DNA of 64,000 bases from Parapristionchus giblindavisi (Eukaryota > Nematoda > Chromadorea > Rhabditida > Diplogasteridae), in assembly GCA_943737045.1 (NCBI GenBank), contig CALSFV010000211.1, positions 1,520,501 to 1,584,500 of the forward strand. Reading direction: 5' to 3'. Shown in pieces: positions 13,301-23,314 of this stretch. The notes under the pieces were generated by a model, which worked only from the letters and a program-made list of their open reading frames with translations, ran no database searches and was not told the DNA's origin. Position 1 is the stretch's first letter. Every line of letters begins with the position of its first letter. Made by a program: the position numbers and the translations under genes.

Positions 13301-13633
13301 TCCTATTCCGAAATGTCCTTCTCCGAAAAAAAACTTTCCGAAATGTCCTATTCCGAAATGTCTTTCTCCGAAAAAAACTTTCCGAAATGTCCTATTCCGA
13401 AATGTCCTTCTCCGAAAAAAACTTTCCGAAATGTTCCTTTCCGGAATTGAATCTCCGAAAAAAAACTTTCCGAAATGTCCTATTCCGAAATGTCCTTCTC
13501 CGAAAAAAACTTTCCGAAATGTCCTTTTCCGAGATTGACATTCCCAAAGAGTATTTTCCCATTTGGCTTTTCCCATTTGGTTTTCTCCCATTTGTCATTT
13601 TCCCAAATTTTTTTTCCGAAATGTCTTATCACC
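10308..13633. mobile_element. 3.3-kb foldback element with minisatellite arms, 8-bp target duplication
   Basis: The tips are GGTGATAAGACATTTCGG and its reverse complement. The flanking 8-mer ATCACTGC occurs at 10300-10307 and 13634-13641. Both inverted arms (10318-10800, 13120-13625) consist of tandem units of the 'ggacatttcggaa' type separated by T-runs, in opposite orientation. The next inner segments (about 10795-10865 and 13040-13110) also match inversely. The centre contains about 120-bp repeats (11590-12602). This resembles Drosophila FB elements in plan, with tandem repeats inside long inverted repeats. It lies at the 5' edge of the popl-1 exon 2 coding sequence. The long reading frames across the arms are low-complexity artefacts. 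Confidence 0.85.
11590..12602. repeat. ~120-bp repeats of the GACCCACCGAACTGG family
   Basis: Units contain 'tctgacccaccgaactgg', then TTACGGTAGATTACGGTAG, TTTGCAATAG, 'atgatgatatc' and 'acaatttttagt'. At 12075-12602 about four units run in one orientation; at 11600-11860 about two run in the opposite one. A single related unit lies at 17060-17110. The repeats are internal to the foldback element 10308-13633. Confidence 0.75.
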
Positions 13634-13639
13634 ATCACT

Positions 13640-14330
13640 GCTGTCCACCACCTGCAACATGCGCGTCTCACACCTATCAGATACCGTGAGACATCACCGA
13701 TAACATCTTCCCCTTACATATATGAATACATATAACATATAACACAGCGTACGTTGTATGTACCTAGCATAGGTCGAAAAGTATGCTGCAAAGTACCAAG
13801 CCTGACTGGATTTTGAGCCAAAATTTCACAAAAATCGAAAAACCTGACCGGATTTTGAGCCTGCAACAAGCGCGTTTCACGCCTATTATATATCTTATGA
13901 CATCTCGGCTATCTCCGATTCCCCGTAGTCCACCTTTACCATACTACTACTGTATGTTGAGTGTACCTACATAGAGACCTAATTCACATTAAACTGTTGT
14001 CCACCACCTGCAACATGCGCGTTTTACACCAATGCTATAGCTTAAGACATCCTGGCAATCACCGATTCACCAGCGTCTACTCTTACTATACTTCTATTGT
14101 GTGCTGAGTGTACCTACATAGAGACCTAATTCGCATTAAACTGTTGTCCATCACCTGCAATATGCGCGTTTCACCGAAACGCTATATCTTGAGGCATCTC
14201 GTCTATCTCCGATTTGTCTATGTAATGGCGCATTACTCATCATATCATATCCTCCCCTTTACATGCATCGTACGCTGAATGTACCTAGACGCCTAATTGT
14301 CAATAAAACTACTGTATACTTCTTGTGAGA
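13640..14330. repeat. ~145-bp dispersed repeat, about four tandem units
   Basis: Units start near 13642, 13857, 13998 and 14143 and contain the phrase 'ccacctgcaacatgcgcgt', then 'tgagacatc' and 'taccta'. Related single units occur at about 22565-22640, 30205-30285 and 38385-38560. The segment is popl-1 intron 1 or intergenic sequence between exon 1 (14384-14470) and exon 2. Confidence 0.65.
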
Positions 14331-14470
14331 CTTTATTTGGGGAAGCTTGAATCGAAATACTTATTTATCAGCAGGTACCGTACCGCGAGCAGATCAGCAA
14401 TCTGCGCCGCTCGCTTCTCAACAAACTCCGACACGTTCAACTGCATCTCGTGCACGGTAGCTGTCTCCAT

Positions 14471-14482
14471 TTCTGGACAACT
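14471..14482 (-). promoter_or_regulatory. Candidate trans-splice acceptor before popl-1 exon 1
   Basis: On the minus strand the sequence reads GTTGTCCAG then AA then ATG, so an AG acceptor lies two bases before the start codon. The mrps-17 stop is about 460 bp upstream on the same strand. Same-strand spacing plus an acceptor next to the ATG fits SL trans-splicing of a downstream operon gene in nematodes. That is an inference; no RNA evidence is available. Confidence 0.4.
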
Positions 14483-14928
14483 CAATCAATAAATCATCGA
14501 AATCAATCAATCAATAAATCGATAACATCTTCGTCAGCAACGTCAGCACATATACAAGATATCTCATAGGCTAGAATCATACTCGGTTGGTCGTTGAAAT
14601 ACAAAAACAGTTGTTGGAAGAAATCAGTGTTTATCAAAGACAAAACACAACTGAAAAAGGCTGACATCTATGAACAATAATTCAATGGCAAAGAAAACAA
14701 AACAATCGTAATTGATCTATCCTACAAAACAATTATTCTAAAGTTTAGACTGTAAACTTGCTCTGCTAATGATAAAGTGAGTCATGAAAAGAAAGGAAAA
14801 GTACAGAATAAAGTGGCGAGAGAGCGTGTGAAATGAGGAGAGTTTGCTCTGCATTTTTCTTTTCTTTTCGAAACTACGGAAATGAACATTATCGATTGAA
14901 ATCTCTACATCTCTGTCACTCTCTCACA

Positions 14929-15162
14929 TCAGACACTACTCTCGCGCGCTTCCGTCAGTCTTCTCGATTGGAGGGCGCGTCGCTCTTCGAACAGCAGCGC
15001 GTAGTGCAACGATCGAATTACCTAATCAATAGATATCGATATCGATTACCTCTTGGAATGGTTCGTCCACAATCTCCTCCACCAATTTCTTCTTCAGTTC
15101 CATCTCATCATTGAACGTGCCTGAGATCACGCATTTGCCCGTCACCGGATCGATAATGTTGC
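14929..15162 (-). pseudogene. mrps-17 3' end relic (exons 4-5), block 1
   Basis: Exon 4 (15050-15162) encodes the GNIIDPVTGK..DEMELKKKLVEEI stretch, and the last exon ends at a TGA at 14929-14931. Compared with the intact copies, the final acceptor is changed: the GCAG before exon 5 reads GCAC. Exons 1-3 are absent. It lies just upstream of popl-1 exon 1 on the same strand, reproducing the mrps-17 -> popl-1 order of blocks A and B. Confidence 0.8.
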
Positions 15163-15932
15163 CTGCAGCATTATTATAATTATCACAATCAATATCAGTA
15201 TGGATATTGACAAACGTGACGTCACAAGCCTAGGCGGACACCCTCCACCTACGCTTGTGACGGCGAACAGTTTGGCAACATTATTTTGGAATTTTTGTTT
15301 TACTAAAGAAACAAAACGATGCCTAAACAATGTATTATTACTTGCCCCCGCAACGATACTATCAAATCGTCAAATGATATCAAAATAATGAATAAAAGAG
15401 TGCGCTCCAGAAAAAAAATCGCAAAAAATGGCCTGAATCTTTGATTTTGGGATCCTTCAAATAGCAAATATCATGCGAGAAATTACATTTTTTTGCGACA
15501 CTATATGACAAAGATCAAAGATCAGATAATTCCGAAGATCACAGCATAAAGCAGTCGACCAGAAACAAAGTTGTAGTAAATTAACGATATCGCTATCTCA
15601 TAGTTAGCATTCATCGATCCCTTAATGTCTTCATGTTCTGTGTAATAAATAAGAATAAGTAGTTTACCCCCTCTCATAAAAAAATTTCTCCCTGTACAAA
15701 CTCTGTATATCTAAATCGTATTTCACTTGTTGGACATCTTTATGATGTATGATAAATGCAAAAAAAAATTACGAAAATGCTTCATAATTTATTTAATCAG
15801 TATTCAATTCAACAATAACAAAACGAGATAACAACGAAACCAACGACTCAATGCCTACTATGATACAACACAATCAATCAATAATTCAAAAATCAATCGA
15901 TAATCGATAATCAATGCATACAGTATACCCAT

Positions 15933-16182
15933 TCACAGTTCAAGTCTTGTCATCGATACCGACACCGTCGCTGGATGATAGTATCTCGAAGTTGTATTTC
16001 TGGAAAAAAATCAATAAATTACTTAAAAATTCAAATTCAAATTTGCCGCCACTGACCGGAAGAGTACGGTAGATCGACGACTCCTAATCGATGGAAAGGC
16101 GGAGAGGGGCACGAGTCCGATCGCGCGTCCTCGAGCAGCTGTGAAGGAGAAGTCGCCTCGTAGGACGCGACCACAGAACTCT
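15933..16182 (-). pseudogene. popl-1 3' end relic (last two exons)
   Basis: The last exon (15933-15999) and the penultimate exon (16057-16182, GRVLRGDFSF reading) match copy 1 positions 140-206 and 261-386, with the same exon lengths (67 and 126 nt). No upstream popl-1 exon follows; beyond about 16220 the sequence is unrelated. Downstream flank 15490-15800 is shared with 54980-55520. Confidence 0.8.
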
Positions 16183-16189
16183 CTGAAGA

Positions 16190-16780
16190 GATCAAAGATC
16201 AAAGATCAAGATCTTCCAGAGCTCAACCTAACCATAGAATAGTGGATGGTGATAGTACCGTAGCTGTTTGTAATTATACTAAAGACATCAGAGAATGAGA
16301 GACAAGATACGGTAGATCTTCCACAGATCAAAGATCAAACCATAGGAAAGTGTATGATGATAGTGTCGTAGCTGTTTATAATTAGCTAAAGACAGCAGGG
16401 AATGAGATAGATTATCGAACGATTAATTATACATGATCTTAACTCTCAGTGTGCTGCGAGTTGGCGAAAGGAGCTAGCCCCTCAATCCACAAAGGTCCAC
16501 GTTATTCATTCGTATAAACTCTATACCAATCAAGTCAAATCAAAATAATTATAATCAATTTAACACTCTACATAACTGCCAACAACGAAACGTTATTTAA
16601 TTTAAAAGTACTTAATATCTTTCTCTGAATGTTATTTAATAAGTACTTAATCACATTATCTTATTTGCATTCAAATCGAATTATTTTATTCTCATCTTCA
16701 TGCATGCAGAACTCGTCTACGATTTCATTCATAGTCTTTTAAAGCCGACTCTACGTTGTCGTTTCTGATAGTTCCCCCAC
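16190..16780. other. No gene recognised; AAAGATCAAAGATC repeats
   Basis: Runs of 'gatcaaagatcaaagatc' occur near 16190-16215 and 16325-16345, as they do before many popl-1 fragments. The rest is AT-rich, and I see no exon with coding character. Confidence 0.5.
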
Positions 16781-16781
16781 C

Positions 16782-17028
16782 ATGGTAAGAAATATGCGAA
16801 ACAAGTTTATAGTAAATATAATTTTACAGATTTTATATATTCTTGTGGTTGCGGCTGTCATGGTCTTTATACCCATCCGTCCTGCACATTCAGAAAAACC
16901 CGAGTATGCGTTTTTTTTCTTCAACGAAATTTTGTGCATTGTGCAACATTATTGAATCCATTGATGTACTGAACAATGCACCGTACGTGCAACAAGTGAT
17001 AGTGCCACGTAAAAGTGTCTGTGGGTGA
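16782..17028 (+). CDS. Possible small secreted Cys-containing protein, frame-broken
   Basis: ATG at 16782 opens a frame with a basic start (MVRNMRNK), a hydrophobic stretch of about 20 residues (ILYILVVAAVMVF) and a break around RPAHSEKPEY, like a signal peptide or signal anchor. That frame ends at 16953-16955. From an eight-T run near 16910 the +1 frame continues to a stop at 17026-17028 and carries a CALC motif and a further Cys near its end. The change of frame falls at the homopolymer, so a sequencing indel or a real frameshift are both possible. The CxxC spacing is faintly like saposin-fold peptides, but this is only a guess. Confidence 0.35.
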
Positions 17029-17029
17029 A

Positions 17030-18050
17030 CACTTCGGAGGCTCGCATATCCATTGGGCGTGATCTGACCCACCGAACAGGGCTACGATGGATTACGGTAG
17101 TTTACGATGTGCCGCAATCATCGTATCGCAAACTGATCTTATTAATAGATACAATGTTTGCTGAAATCTAACTCATTGCATTTGTTTTCACAAACCTAAC
17201 CGAATACGGTTTGTTACGGAAATGCATTATCATTTCCGTATTCTATGGGTGCGCAGAGTGATGTTTCCGTTATCGGTGTTACCGTAAAACGGTGGTGAAC
17301 GTTGTGTTACATTTACATTTAAACACTTTATCGAGATCAACTAAGCGGTGGATCACCGGATCTGTAGTGACATGATATGGTTCCATTGATCCGTGTTGCG
17401 TTGAACGTTGAACGTTGTGTGGTCGTTATTAATTAATATACTTATTTAGCATACATCTAAGATATGACAACTTTTGTGACAACGTGTAAAGGAGTAGATG
17501 TGGGATGAAAAACGGTTAGTGAATCAAGAAAACCATTCGGAGGAATAAATGAGTGAGACGACAGAGACTGAAACGCGACCACAGATCTCCCTGAACAGGT
17601 CAAAGATCAAAGATCAAGATCTTCCAGAGCTCGAATGCCGAAAATGGATGTGTTTCGTATGATCTAAGCCTGCATAATATTGAAATCATTTTTCCAAAGA
17701 CACTGCATTAATAATTTTTATACGATATGTTTTTTTGCATTGAATAACAGCTTCTTCACATCACTCAGAAAAAGGTGTAAAAATGGATTGATGTACTTTG
17801 GTAGAACACCCCGGAGTGTTCTTGTGAAGACGTAGGGGTGCTCCAATTTACACACAGAGATTAAATTTACCCGAATGCCGTTAGTTGGCGAACGATTTGC
17901 CCGTATTCTGACAAATGCTAGCCTGTATATGGGCAAATCGGTGGTTTTTGGGCTACCATTTGCCCGAATGTGGGCAAATCGTGTACACAAGTATCGTAAG
18001 TTGGCAAATCTATTACCCATATTTGGGTAAGTTTGCTCTCAGTGCACCTA
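17030..18050. other. No gene recognised; degenerate repeats
   Basis: It contains a single GACCCACCGAACAGGG repeat unit (17060-17110), a LINE-tail-like phrase (17320-17345), an AAAGATCAAAGATC run (17600-17620) and short direct repeats of the 'tttgcccga' type (17890-17980). No exon-like coding segment was seen. Confidence 0.5.
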
Positions 18051-18175
18051 TCGAATCTACGAGGTTTGGATCGGTACACAATACTCTTGCCACTACGCCA
18101 TGTGGACATGTTTCAACTCTCGTAAAACTTGATGATAGATCTAGCCAGGCTAGATTGTTCTTATATGAATGAAAA
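18045..18175 (-). mobile_element. tRNA-derived SINE-like remnant
   Basis: It shares 'ctacgaggtt', 'ggatcg', 'tacacaa', 'actacgccat' and 'gatgataga.ctag' in order with the better preserved copy at 20138-20245. On the minus strand the pieces correspond to A-box and B-box regions of a tRNA-like head, but the B box here is decayed. Confidence 0.5.
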
Positions 18176-18235
18176 ATTTGAAATCCCTTACAGGTAAGGG
18201 AATATTTCCCTAGTAAAAATTCCCTTACCTATTAG

Positions 18236-19228
18236 GAGGCCGTTTGCGTAAAAGTCGAACAAGGGTTGGCACAGGCCAAAAATTTTAATACCCTCAAAAC
18301 TTGTGTACAGGGGTTATCGACCTCGCTGATGAAGATGTGCATAGTCATTTTGGCTCTAGTGGTCCCGCAACGCCTGGGCGTGATTGTGGTATATTCACGT
18401 TTTCAATCCGTTCTCGGTCCATGGTAGAGCTAGAGGTATGAAAATTGGGCTCCTGGGACAGAATTCGATGACGATGATGGCTGTCTACTTTATTTGTTGT
18501 GAAAATGTACCAAAAGTCGATTATTGGAAATTTTGATTGAGACGTTTGCGAGCCTAGCGAGTATGACAGTTCGAACCGGCATGACGAGAGGATTCCAACG
18601 ATGTATTTTGAGCCCTTACCTCCGTCGAGAAAGCTTTCATTGGCTCGATATAATGATGTGCGCCTTGCAAGAGGCGTCTCTCAATTCCGCACGCTATCTC
18701 GCACTCTCGGGAGAGGCGAGAGAGCGTGCGGAAATGAGAGAGCGAAGAGGGAGCGCGCGGCATTGAGACGTAAACAACTCCTGATGCTGACGCAGATCAT
18801 TATATCGAGCCAATGAAAGCTTTCTCGACGGAGATACGGGCTCAAAATATATCGTTGGAATCCTCTCGCCACGCCGGTTCGAACTGCCATACTCGCTAGG
18901 CTCACAAACGTCTCAATCAAAATTTCCAATAATCGACTTTTTGGAACATTTTCAAAACAAATGAAGTAGACAGCCATCATCGCCATCGAATTCTGCCCCA
19001 GGAGCCCAATTTTCATACCTCTAGCTCAACCACGGATCGAGAACGGCTTGAAAACGTGATGCTACCGTAATCCCGCTCAAGCGTTGCGGGACCACTGGAG
19101 CCAAAATGACTATGCACATCTTCATCAGCGAGGTCGATAACCCCTATACACAAGTTTAGAGGGTATTAAATTTTTTGGCCTGTGCCAACCCTCCCCCAGA
19201 TTTGTCCGACTCTTACACAAACGGCCTC
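18236..19228. mobile_element. 993-bp palindromic element, TTAG target duplication
   Basis: The tips are GAGGCCGTTTGCG (left) and a one- or two-mismatch reverse complement at the right (..AAACGGCCTC). TTAG occurs at 18232-18235 and 19229-19232. The inverted arms run close to the centre (about 18730) and include 'tggcacaggccaaaa' and 'tcgacctcgctgatgaagatg'. The element at 58520-59513 has the same tips, 4-bp duplication class and length, but a different interior. No transposase seen. Confidence 0.85.
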
Positions 19229-19239
19229 TTAGGGATTCT

Positions 19240-19630
19240 GAGTAGATAAGGGAATTATTCCCTAAGGGAAGGACAGTTGTGAAACTTCCCTAAGGGAAAT
19301 TTCTGTGAGTGTATTCTTTTCCGAATCACAGAGGGTTTCATAGAACTTGATTAGAAACGTATTATATACGAATCAGCTGTATTTCAGATGGTACGACGAC
19401 TTAATCCAGGAAAAAACCTGTATCAGCATGTATTGGGATATACATGATGGTAAGTATAATATATACCTCAAACTTTTTAAGGTTCGAAATATATATTTGA
19501 TATAAGGATTGAGATATATAAAATCATCATTATGAACCTTTTTTTGTATTAAAGCTATATAATATCGCGCAAGAAGAAGCACCATAATGTATGAATAGAC
19601 CGTGAAATCGTTGAGGGAACTTTGGAACAT
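19240..19630. other. No gene recognised
   Basis: AT-rich sequence with 'ccctaaggga' direct and inverted phrases at 19255-19300, related to 'tcccttac' phrases at 18186-18230 on the other side of the palindromic element. Confidence 0.45.
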
Positions 19631-19649
19631 TGTTGCTTGTTTTTTTGAT

Positions 19650-20074
19650 AATGAAAACTCGTAGAAAAATCAAAACCGACATCCACGCGACAATTTTCCA
19701 ATGCAATGGCAAGAATTCTTGCAAGTGCGAGATGCCCTTAGTTTTTTTTCTGTTTTCTGATTTTGTTCTGATAGATGGTTTCCTCTGCGAATCTTGTGTC
19801 GGTAATATTAGTTGAATTTTTAGATAATCAATCATGCAACTTAACGATATATACATGCGAATGTTTATATAAACCTCTAACGCCTGGCACATTCAAAGGA
19901 TACCTAATGAAAAACTTAGAGCGTGGTATCGCGAAGTCTTGGTACAATGGAATTACTGCTGAGAATGAGAGCGGGTTAGAAACTATTTGCCGAAGTTTCC
20001 AATTTCATAAAATCGCGAACAAGCAGAAATTTATTCGTCCTGCGATCAATACGCAATCAGCTACAGTTCAATGA
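19650..20074 (+). CDS. Possible Cys-rich protein remnant, two overlapping frames
   Basis: One frame (to 19815) contains IFQCNGKNSCKCEM and FLCESCVG. An overlapping +1 frame (to 20074) contains NQSCNLTIYTCECLY and then a basic, non-repetitive stretch. The repeated C-rich pattern (NSC.CE, SC..TIYTCEC) suggests one gene broken by a frameshift or an unseen short intron. No family recognised and no clear start. It lies in sequence not shared with the duplicated blocks. Confidence 0.3.
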
Positions 20075-20137
20075 AGAGAAATCCCTACATTTAACTTTGG
20101 CTTGAAGCATCCCACATTAAAATCGGCAAAGATGATC

Positions 20138-20245
20138 TGCACCGGGCGGGATTCGAACCTACGAGGTTCGGATCGCTACACAACAGTTCTATCCACTAAG
20201 CCATCTCGGCAAATTTCCCGAATCGGGAAACTCGATGATAGGTCT
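20138..20245 (-). mobile_element. tRNA-derived SINE or tRNA pseudogene
   Basis: On the minus strand TGGCTTAGTGGATAGAAC fits an RNA polymerase III A box and GGTTCGAATCC fits a B box, spaced as in a tRNA. The arms do not fold into a full cloverleaf. The sequence continues past the tRNA part in common with 18045-18175, which favours a SINE. Confidence 0.55.
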
Positions 20246-20915
20246 AGTCAAAAGCGTTCGTATGACGAGCGCCGTGATATACCGTAGACAACTTTCGCGC
20301 TGGGAGAACCTAGATGTTTTAGTGCTTATCATCACTCAGTTTGCGATACTTTTTTTCCTCCGGCAAGAGCCTCTTAGTTACTATCATTGAGCCGCCGTAG
20401 CTACAATGAAATTATGTATTTCATGTAGTATAGCTTACGGAACTTCGATTTCTGGCCACCCCCTACCCCCCCCCATTTCGATCTTTTCAATCGAATGGAG
20501 GGTTCGTCACTTTCACTGGGAGGACGATATACACGTGGGCAAAATACTCCGAGCTCTCCTCAAAATGGGAGACCTCTGGACTGAACCTGAGAGAAGGAAT
20601 CGAATGCTTTTATAGGGGAATGGTGTGATATGGAAATGAAATTTGATTAGAATGAGAGAGTATGGTAAAAAAAAGGAGAACTTCTCATTTCATCATTCCT
20701 ACCAATCATTATGCGGTTAGCGGTTAACGCTAATTCACCACCAAAACCGAGAAGGGGGTCGGTTACTAAAAAAAAGATGGCGTAAGGGCAGGGGGTGTGA
20801 CCAGAAACCGAAGAAGTACACAGCTTAGCAATCCTTTTCCGTCACAATTTGTATATTAATATATTCGCATGAGTGCACCTTTAATGAGACATATTTAGGT
20901 CTGATCTGTGATCGT
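20246..20915. other. No gene recognised; upstream region of the repeat-protein gene
   Basis: Contains two C- or A-homopolymer runs and a pyrimidine-rich stretch. No exon or known repeat seen. It should include whatever promoter drives the gene starting at 20916. Confidence 0.4.
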
Positions 20916-21572
20916 ATGCCCGTACCAGTTGGAATGTATTTGGTTTATATATTGATTGCCATTTCAATCATTATTGTTCTTGGCATTCTTGTCCTTGGCA
21001 TCATCATATTCTTAAAGGTGACGATAATTATTTACTATTAAATATTATTTTAATTGAGAACTTGAATGATCAGTTGTAGGGATAAAATGTTATTATTATT
21101 GTATATCAAATTATTATTTTTTTAAATTATTTTTGCAAATATTTTAAAGAAGAGAGGAATTGCTGCGGCTGCAAATCCAGAATCTCCAAACCAGGCTCCA
21201 TCTGATTCGGCTGGAAATCGAGAAACTCCACAGCAGGCTCCAACTGGTCCGACTGGAAATCCAGCAACTCTACAGCAGGCTCCTTCTGCTCCGGCTGGAA
21301 ATCCAGCAAGTCTACAGCAGGCTCCATCTGGTCCGACTGGAAATCCAGCAAGTCTACAGCAGGCTCCATCTGGTCCGACTGGAAATCCAGCAACTCTACA
21401 GCAGGCTCCTTCTGCTGTGGCTGGAAATCAAGAAACTCTACAGCAGGCCCCATCTGCTCCGGCCGAAAATCCAGCAAGTCTACAGCAGGCTCTGTCTGCT
21501 CAGGCTGGAAATCAAGAAACTCTACAGCAGGCTCCATCTGTTGCATCAGCAGCACCTTCCCCTGCCCAGTGA
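20916..21572 (+). CDS. Small single-pass membrane protein with Gln/Pro/Ala-rich 14-aa repeats
   Basis: Two exons, 20916-21017 and 21150-21572, join in phase 0 (AAG then GTGACG donor; AAAG acceptor) to give 174 aa. Residues 8-33 form one hydrophobic segment (YLVYILIAISIIIVLGILV..), followed by KKRG, as in a type III or signal-anchored protein with a cytoplasmic tail. The tail is about eight 14-residue units of the form QAPSGPTGNPASLQ, encoded by a 42-bp tandem repeat. The repeat unit length is a multiple of three and this frame has no stop for 141 codons, but the other frames are also long because of the repeat. The upstream exon with a real transmembrane segment in phase is the main support. 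An AAATAAA-like signal follows near 21585. Function unknown. Confidence 0.6.
21183..21560 (+). repeat. 42-bp coding minisatellite, about 8-9 units
   Basis: Units follow CAGGCTCCATCTGGTCC and then 'actggaaatccagca.ctctacag', with substitutions between units (SGPT, SAPA, SAVA, SAQA variants). It forms most of exon 2 of the membrane protein gene. Reading frames on the other strand and frame over the same bases are by-products of the repeat. Confidence 0.85.
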
Positions 21573-22029
21573 TCAGAGAAACAAAAATAAATATGACTGT
21601 AGAAAGTTATGTTTCTATTGATGGTAAAGATTTAACTGAAAAAAGAAACATATTGGATCAAAGCATATTAGATCTTATTGTTAGTTTCTCTCGATGGAAT
21701 TCGCAATCTAATACTAATACTTTATTCATATCAAGTGATAACACTAGATGAAGGGATGGGCATACTTCAGTTCATCCGTTGGTATTGTGCGTATAAAATG
21801 TACTTGCATAAGAAAATGACACTATGCTCTAAAGAACGGAAGTCTGAGCGAGCTAGATCGTCTGAGCGAGCTAGGCTAGATCTCGCCCCGCCTCTCGATT
21901 GTCTCTCCGCTGTCTCTCCCTAACCCGGCTGACCTTCGCCGCGCGCTATGTAATATATAAAAGAGATCGGCATAGTTTCAGAACTATGCAAACCAAGAAA
22001 TAGTCTGTTCAACAAATATAACAAGTGAT

Positions 22030-22165
22030 TTTTATACGCTCAATATCGACCACCATCTCGCATTAATCTTCTTGACATCATCACGCCAACGAACACGGGG
22101 TTGTCCTGGAGATCGGCATTTGGCATAGTTATATGGTATCCACATAGTGCATCTTCTAGCTAGAC
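22030..22165 (-). mobile_element. Non-LTR retrotransposon C-terminal remnant
   Basis: Minus-strand reading includes MWIPYNYAK and then RVRWRDDVKK, the RxRWRDD phrase common at the C-terminus of RTE-like LINE proteins. A related remnant with WIPYQYASRR..RIRDDLRKR lies at 55145-55325. It abuts an mrps-17 exon fragment. Confidence 0.6.
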
Positions 22166-22243
22166 AATTCTTCTTCAGTTCCATCTCATCGCTGAACATG
22201 CCCGAGATGACGCGTTTGCCCGTCACCGGATCGATAATGTTGC
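22166..22243 (-). pseudogene. mrps-17 exon 4 fragment
   Basis: Reads GNIIDPVTGKRVISGMFSDE, then runs into the LINE remnant. The CTGCAG acceptor of exon 4 is kept. No other mrps-17 exon is adjacent on this strand. Confidence 0.75.
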
Positions 22244-22690
22244 CTGCAGCATTATTGCAATCAATATTAGTATGGGTATTGATAAACGGTGACAGACCGT
22301 TTGTCACAAGGAGGCGTTTGTCAAACATCCACCACCTACGCTAATAGAAACTAGGAAGATCAAAGATCAAAAGTGATAGTGGATGGAAAACGACAATAAA
22401 TCTTTCACGTTTTTTTAAATCTTTCATTTTGTAAAATTCGAATTTCGTATTTTGTTACGTACTCTTCGACCCATGGTTCACCTTTGGACCTATGGTTTGA
22501 ATAAAGGAGCTATATACTCAAACTATATATCGAACTACTGATACGTGTGCATCAATTGAGAGCCAGCGCACTGTTGTCCACCACCTGCAACGGGCGCGTT
22601 TCACACCTTTCATATATTCCGGTAATTCAACTGTCATATGATGGGATAAATAACAATAAGGACACTTCTTTAATTTCTGGCCCAGGTAAT
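22244..22690. other. mrps-17 intron-like and repeat sequence, no gene
   Basis: 22260-22350 matches mrps-17 intron 3 sequence of block A (27815-27890), including 'aggaggcgtttgtcaaaca'. 22440-22640 matches 30090-30290, including a 'ccacctgcaacgggcgcgt' repeat unit. No coding signal. Confidence 0.55.
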
Positions 22691-22692
22691 AC

Positions 22693-23314
22693 AGTGGTGC
22701 ACGTAAGCCTTTTCAACAGGCTCCTCGCGGCATAGCGCCGCACCACTCCCCACCACGCCTGGGTTTTTTCTCGATGAATAAAAAGTTATAAATTATGTAT
22801 ATAGTAGCCATCGCTTACCTGTTTGAGAGGCTAAAATATGCCATAGCAACCAGAATTTTTGGTTGTGCGTGAATAGTTTTTTTCAAAATTCGTACTTTTG
22901 TAATTTTGAAAATTTAAATATTCCCGCGCAAACGCAACGAGCGGAAAATTCAAATTTAAGCGGAATTCAAATTATTATAATGGTATGATAATTTTGATAA
23001 TTTTGGAAAAAAACTATTCAGACACAACCAAAAATTTTGGATACTAGGGCATATTTTAGCTTCCAAAACAGGTAAGCGATCGCTACTATAAACATATTTT
23101 TTAAAGGGCGCGTAACCTCACTCAATGGTCTCTTCATTGAGCACACTATTTTCTGTTCCCTAACAACGAGAGAGCATTGCGCGTCGAAGAGGCCATTGAG
23201 TGAAGTTACGCTCCCTTTAACTCTTTATTCATCGAGAAAAAACCCCAGGCGTGGTGGGGTGTGGTGCGGCGCTATGCCGCGAGGAGTCTGTTGAAAAGGC
23301 TTACGTGCACCACT
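22693..23314. mobile_element. 622-bp palindromic element with AGTGGTGCACGTAAGCC ends
   Basis: The left end is AGTGGTGCACGTAAGCC and the right end is its reverse complement. Arms of about 290 bp match inversely through 'ctcctcgcggcatagcgccgc' and 'ctcgatgaataaa'. No clear target duplication could be read, although TAATA/TTATT flank the tips symmetrically. No coding sequence. Confidence 0.75.

Larger units (their letters stand above)
140..14470 (-). pseudogene. popl-1: popl-1 (RNase P/MRP subunit POP1), copy 1, damaged
   Basis: POP1 is the large protein subunit of nuclear RNase P and RNase MRP, which process pre-tRNA and pre-rRNA. Exons read on the minus strand, 5' to 3': 14384-14470, 10193-10307, 7994-8090, 7182-7261, 6930-7041, 6623-6758, 6210-6270, 5736-5853, 5379-5468, 5069-5165, 4875-4989, 4411-4500, 4280-4357, 3844-3977, 3665-3778, 3093-3231, 2220-2358 (second version 2797-2920), 1677-1749, 1280-1431, 854-998, 548-673, 261-386, 140-206. 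Intron phases agree across nearly all joins. Family signatures: QRLPRHMRRRAMSHDMRR (exon 2), WLETHIWHAERF (exon 4), POPLD domain GVDVIVPSGYGSDLW (3844-3977), and the C-terminal GRVLRGDFSF. Lesions: in-frame TGA at 5436-5438; frame break near 5120; donor GT to AT at 6621-6622; TGA at 2239-2241; acceptor AG to AA at 674-675; element 10308-13633 inside exon 2. Family identity is firm; the claim that it is non-functional is an inference from these lesions. Confidence 0.87.

Noticed and set aside
21127..21555. Minus-strand frame of 142 codons with EPAVDLLDFQ repeats
   Set aside because: It is open because of the 42-bp repeat. The plus-strand frame is preferred as it joins in phase with an upstream exon encoding a transmembrane segment.
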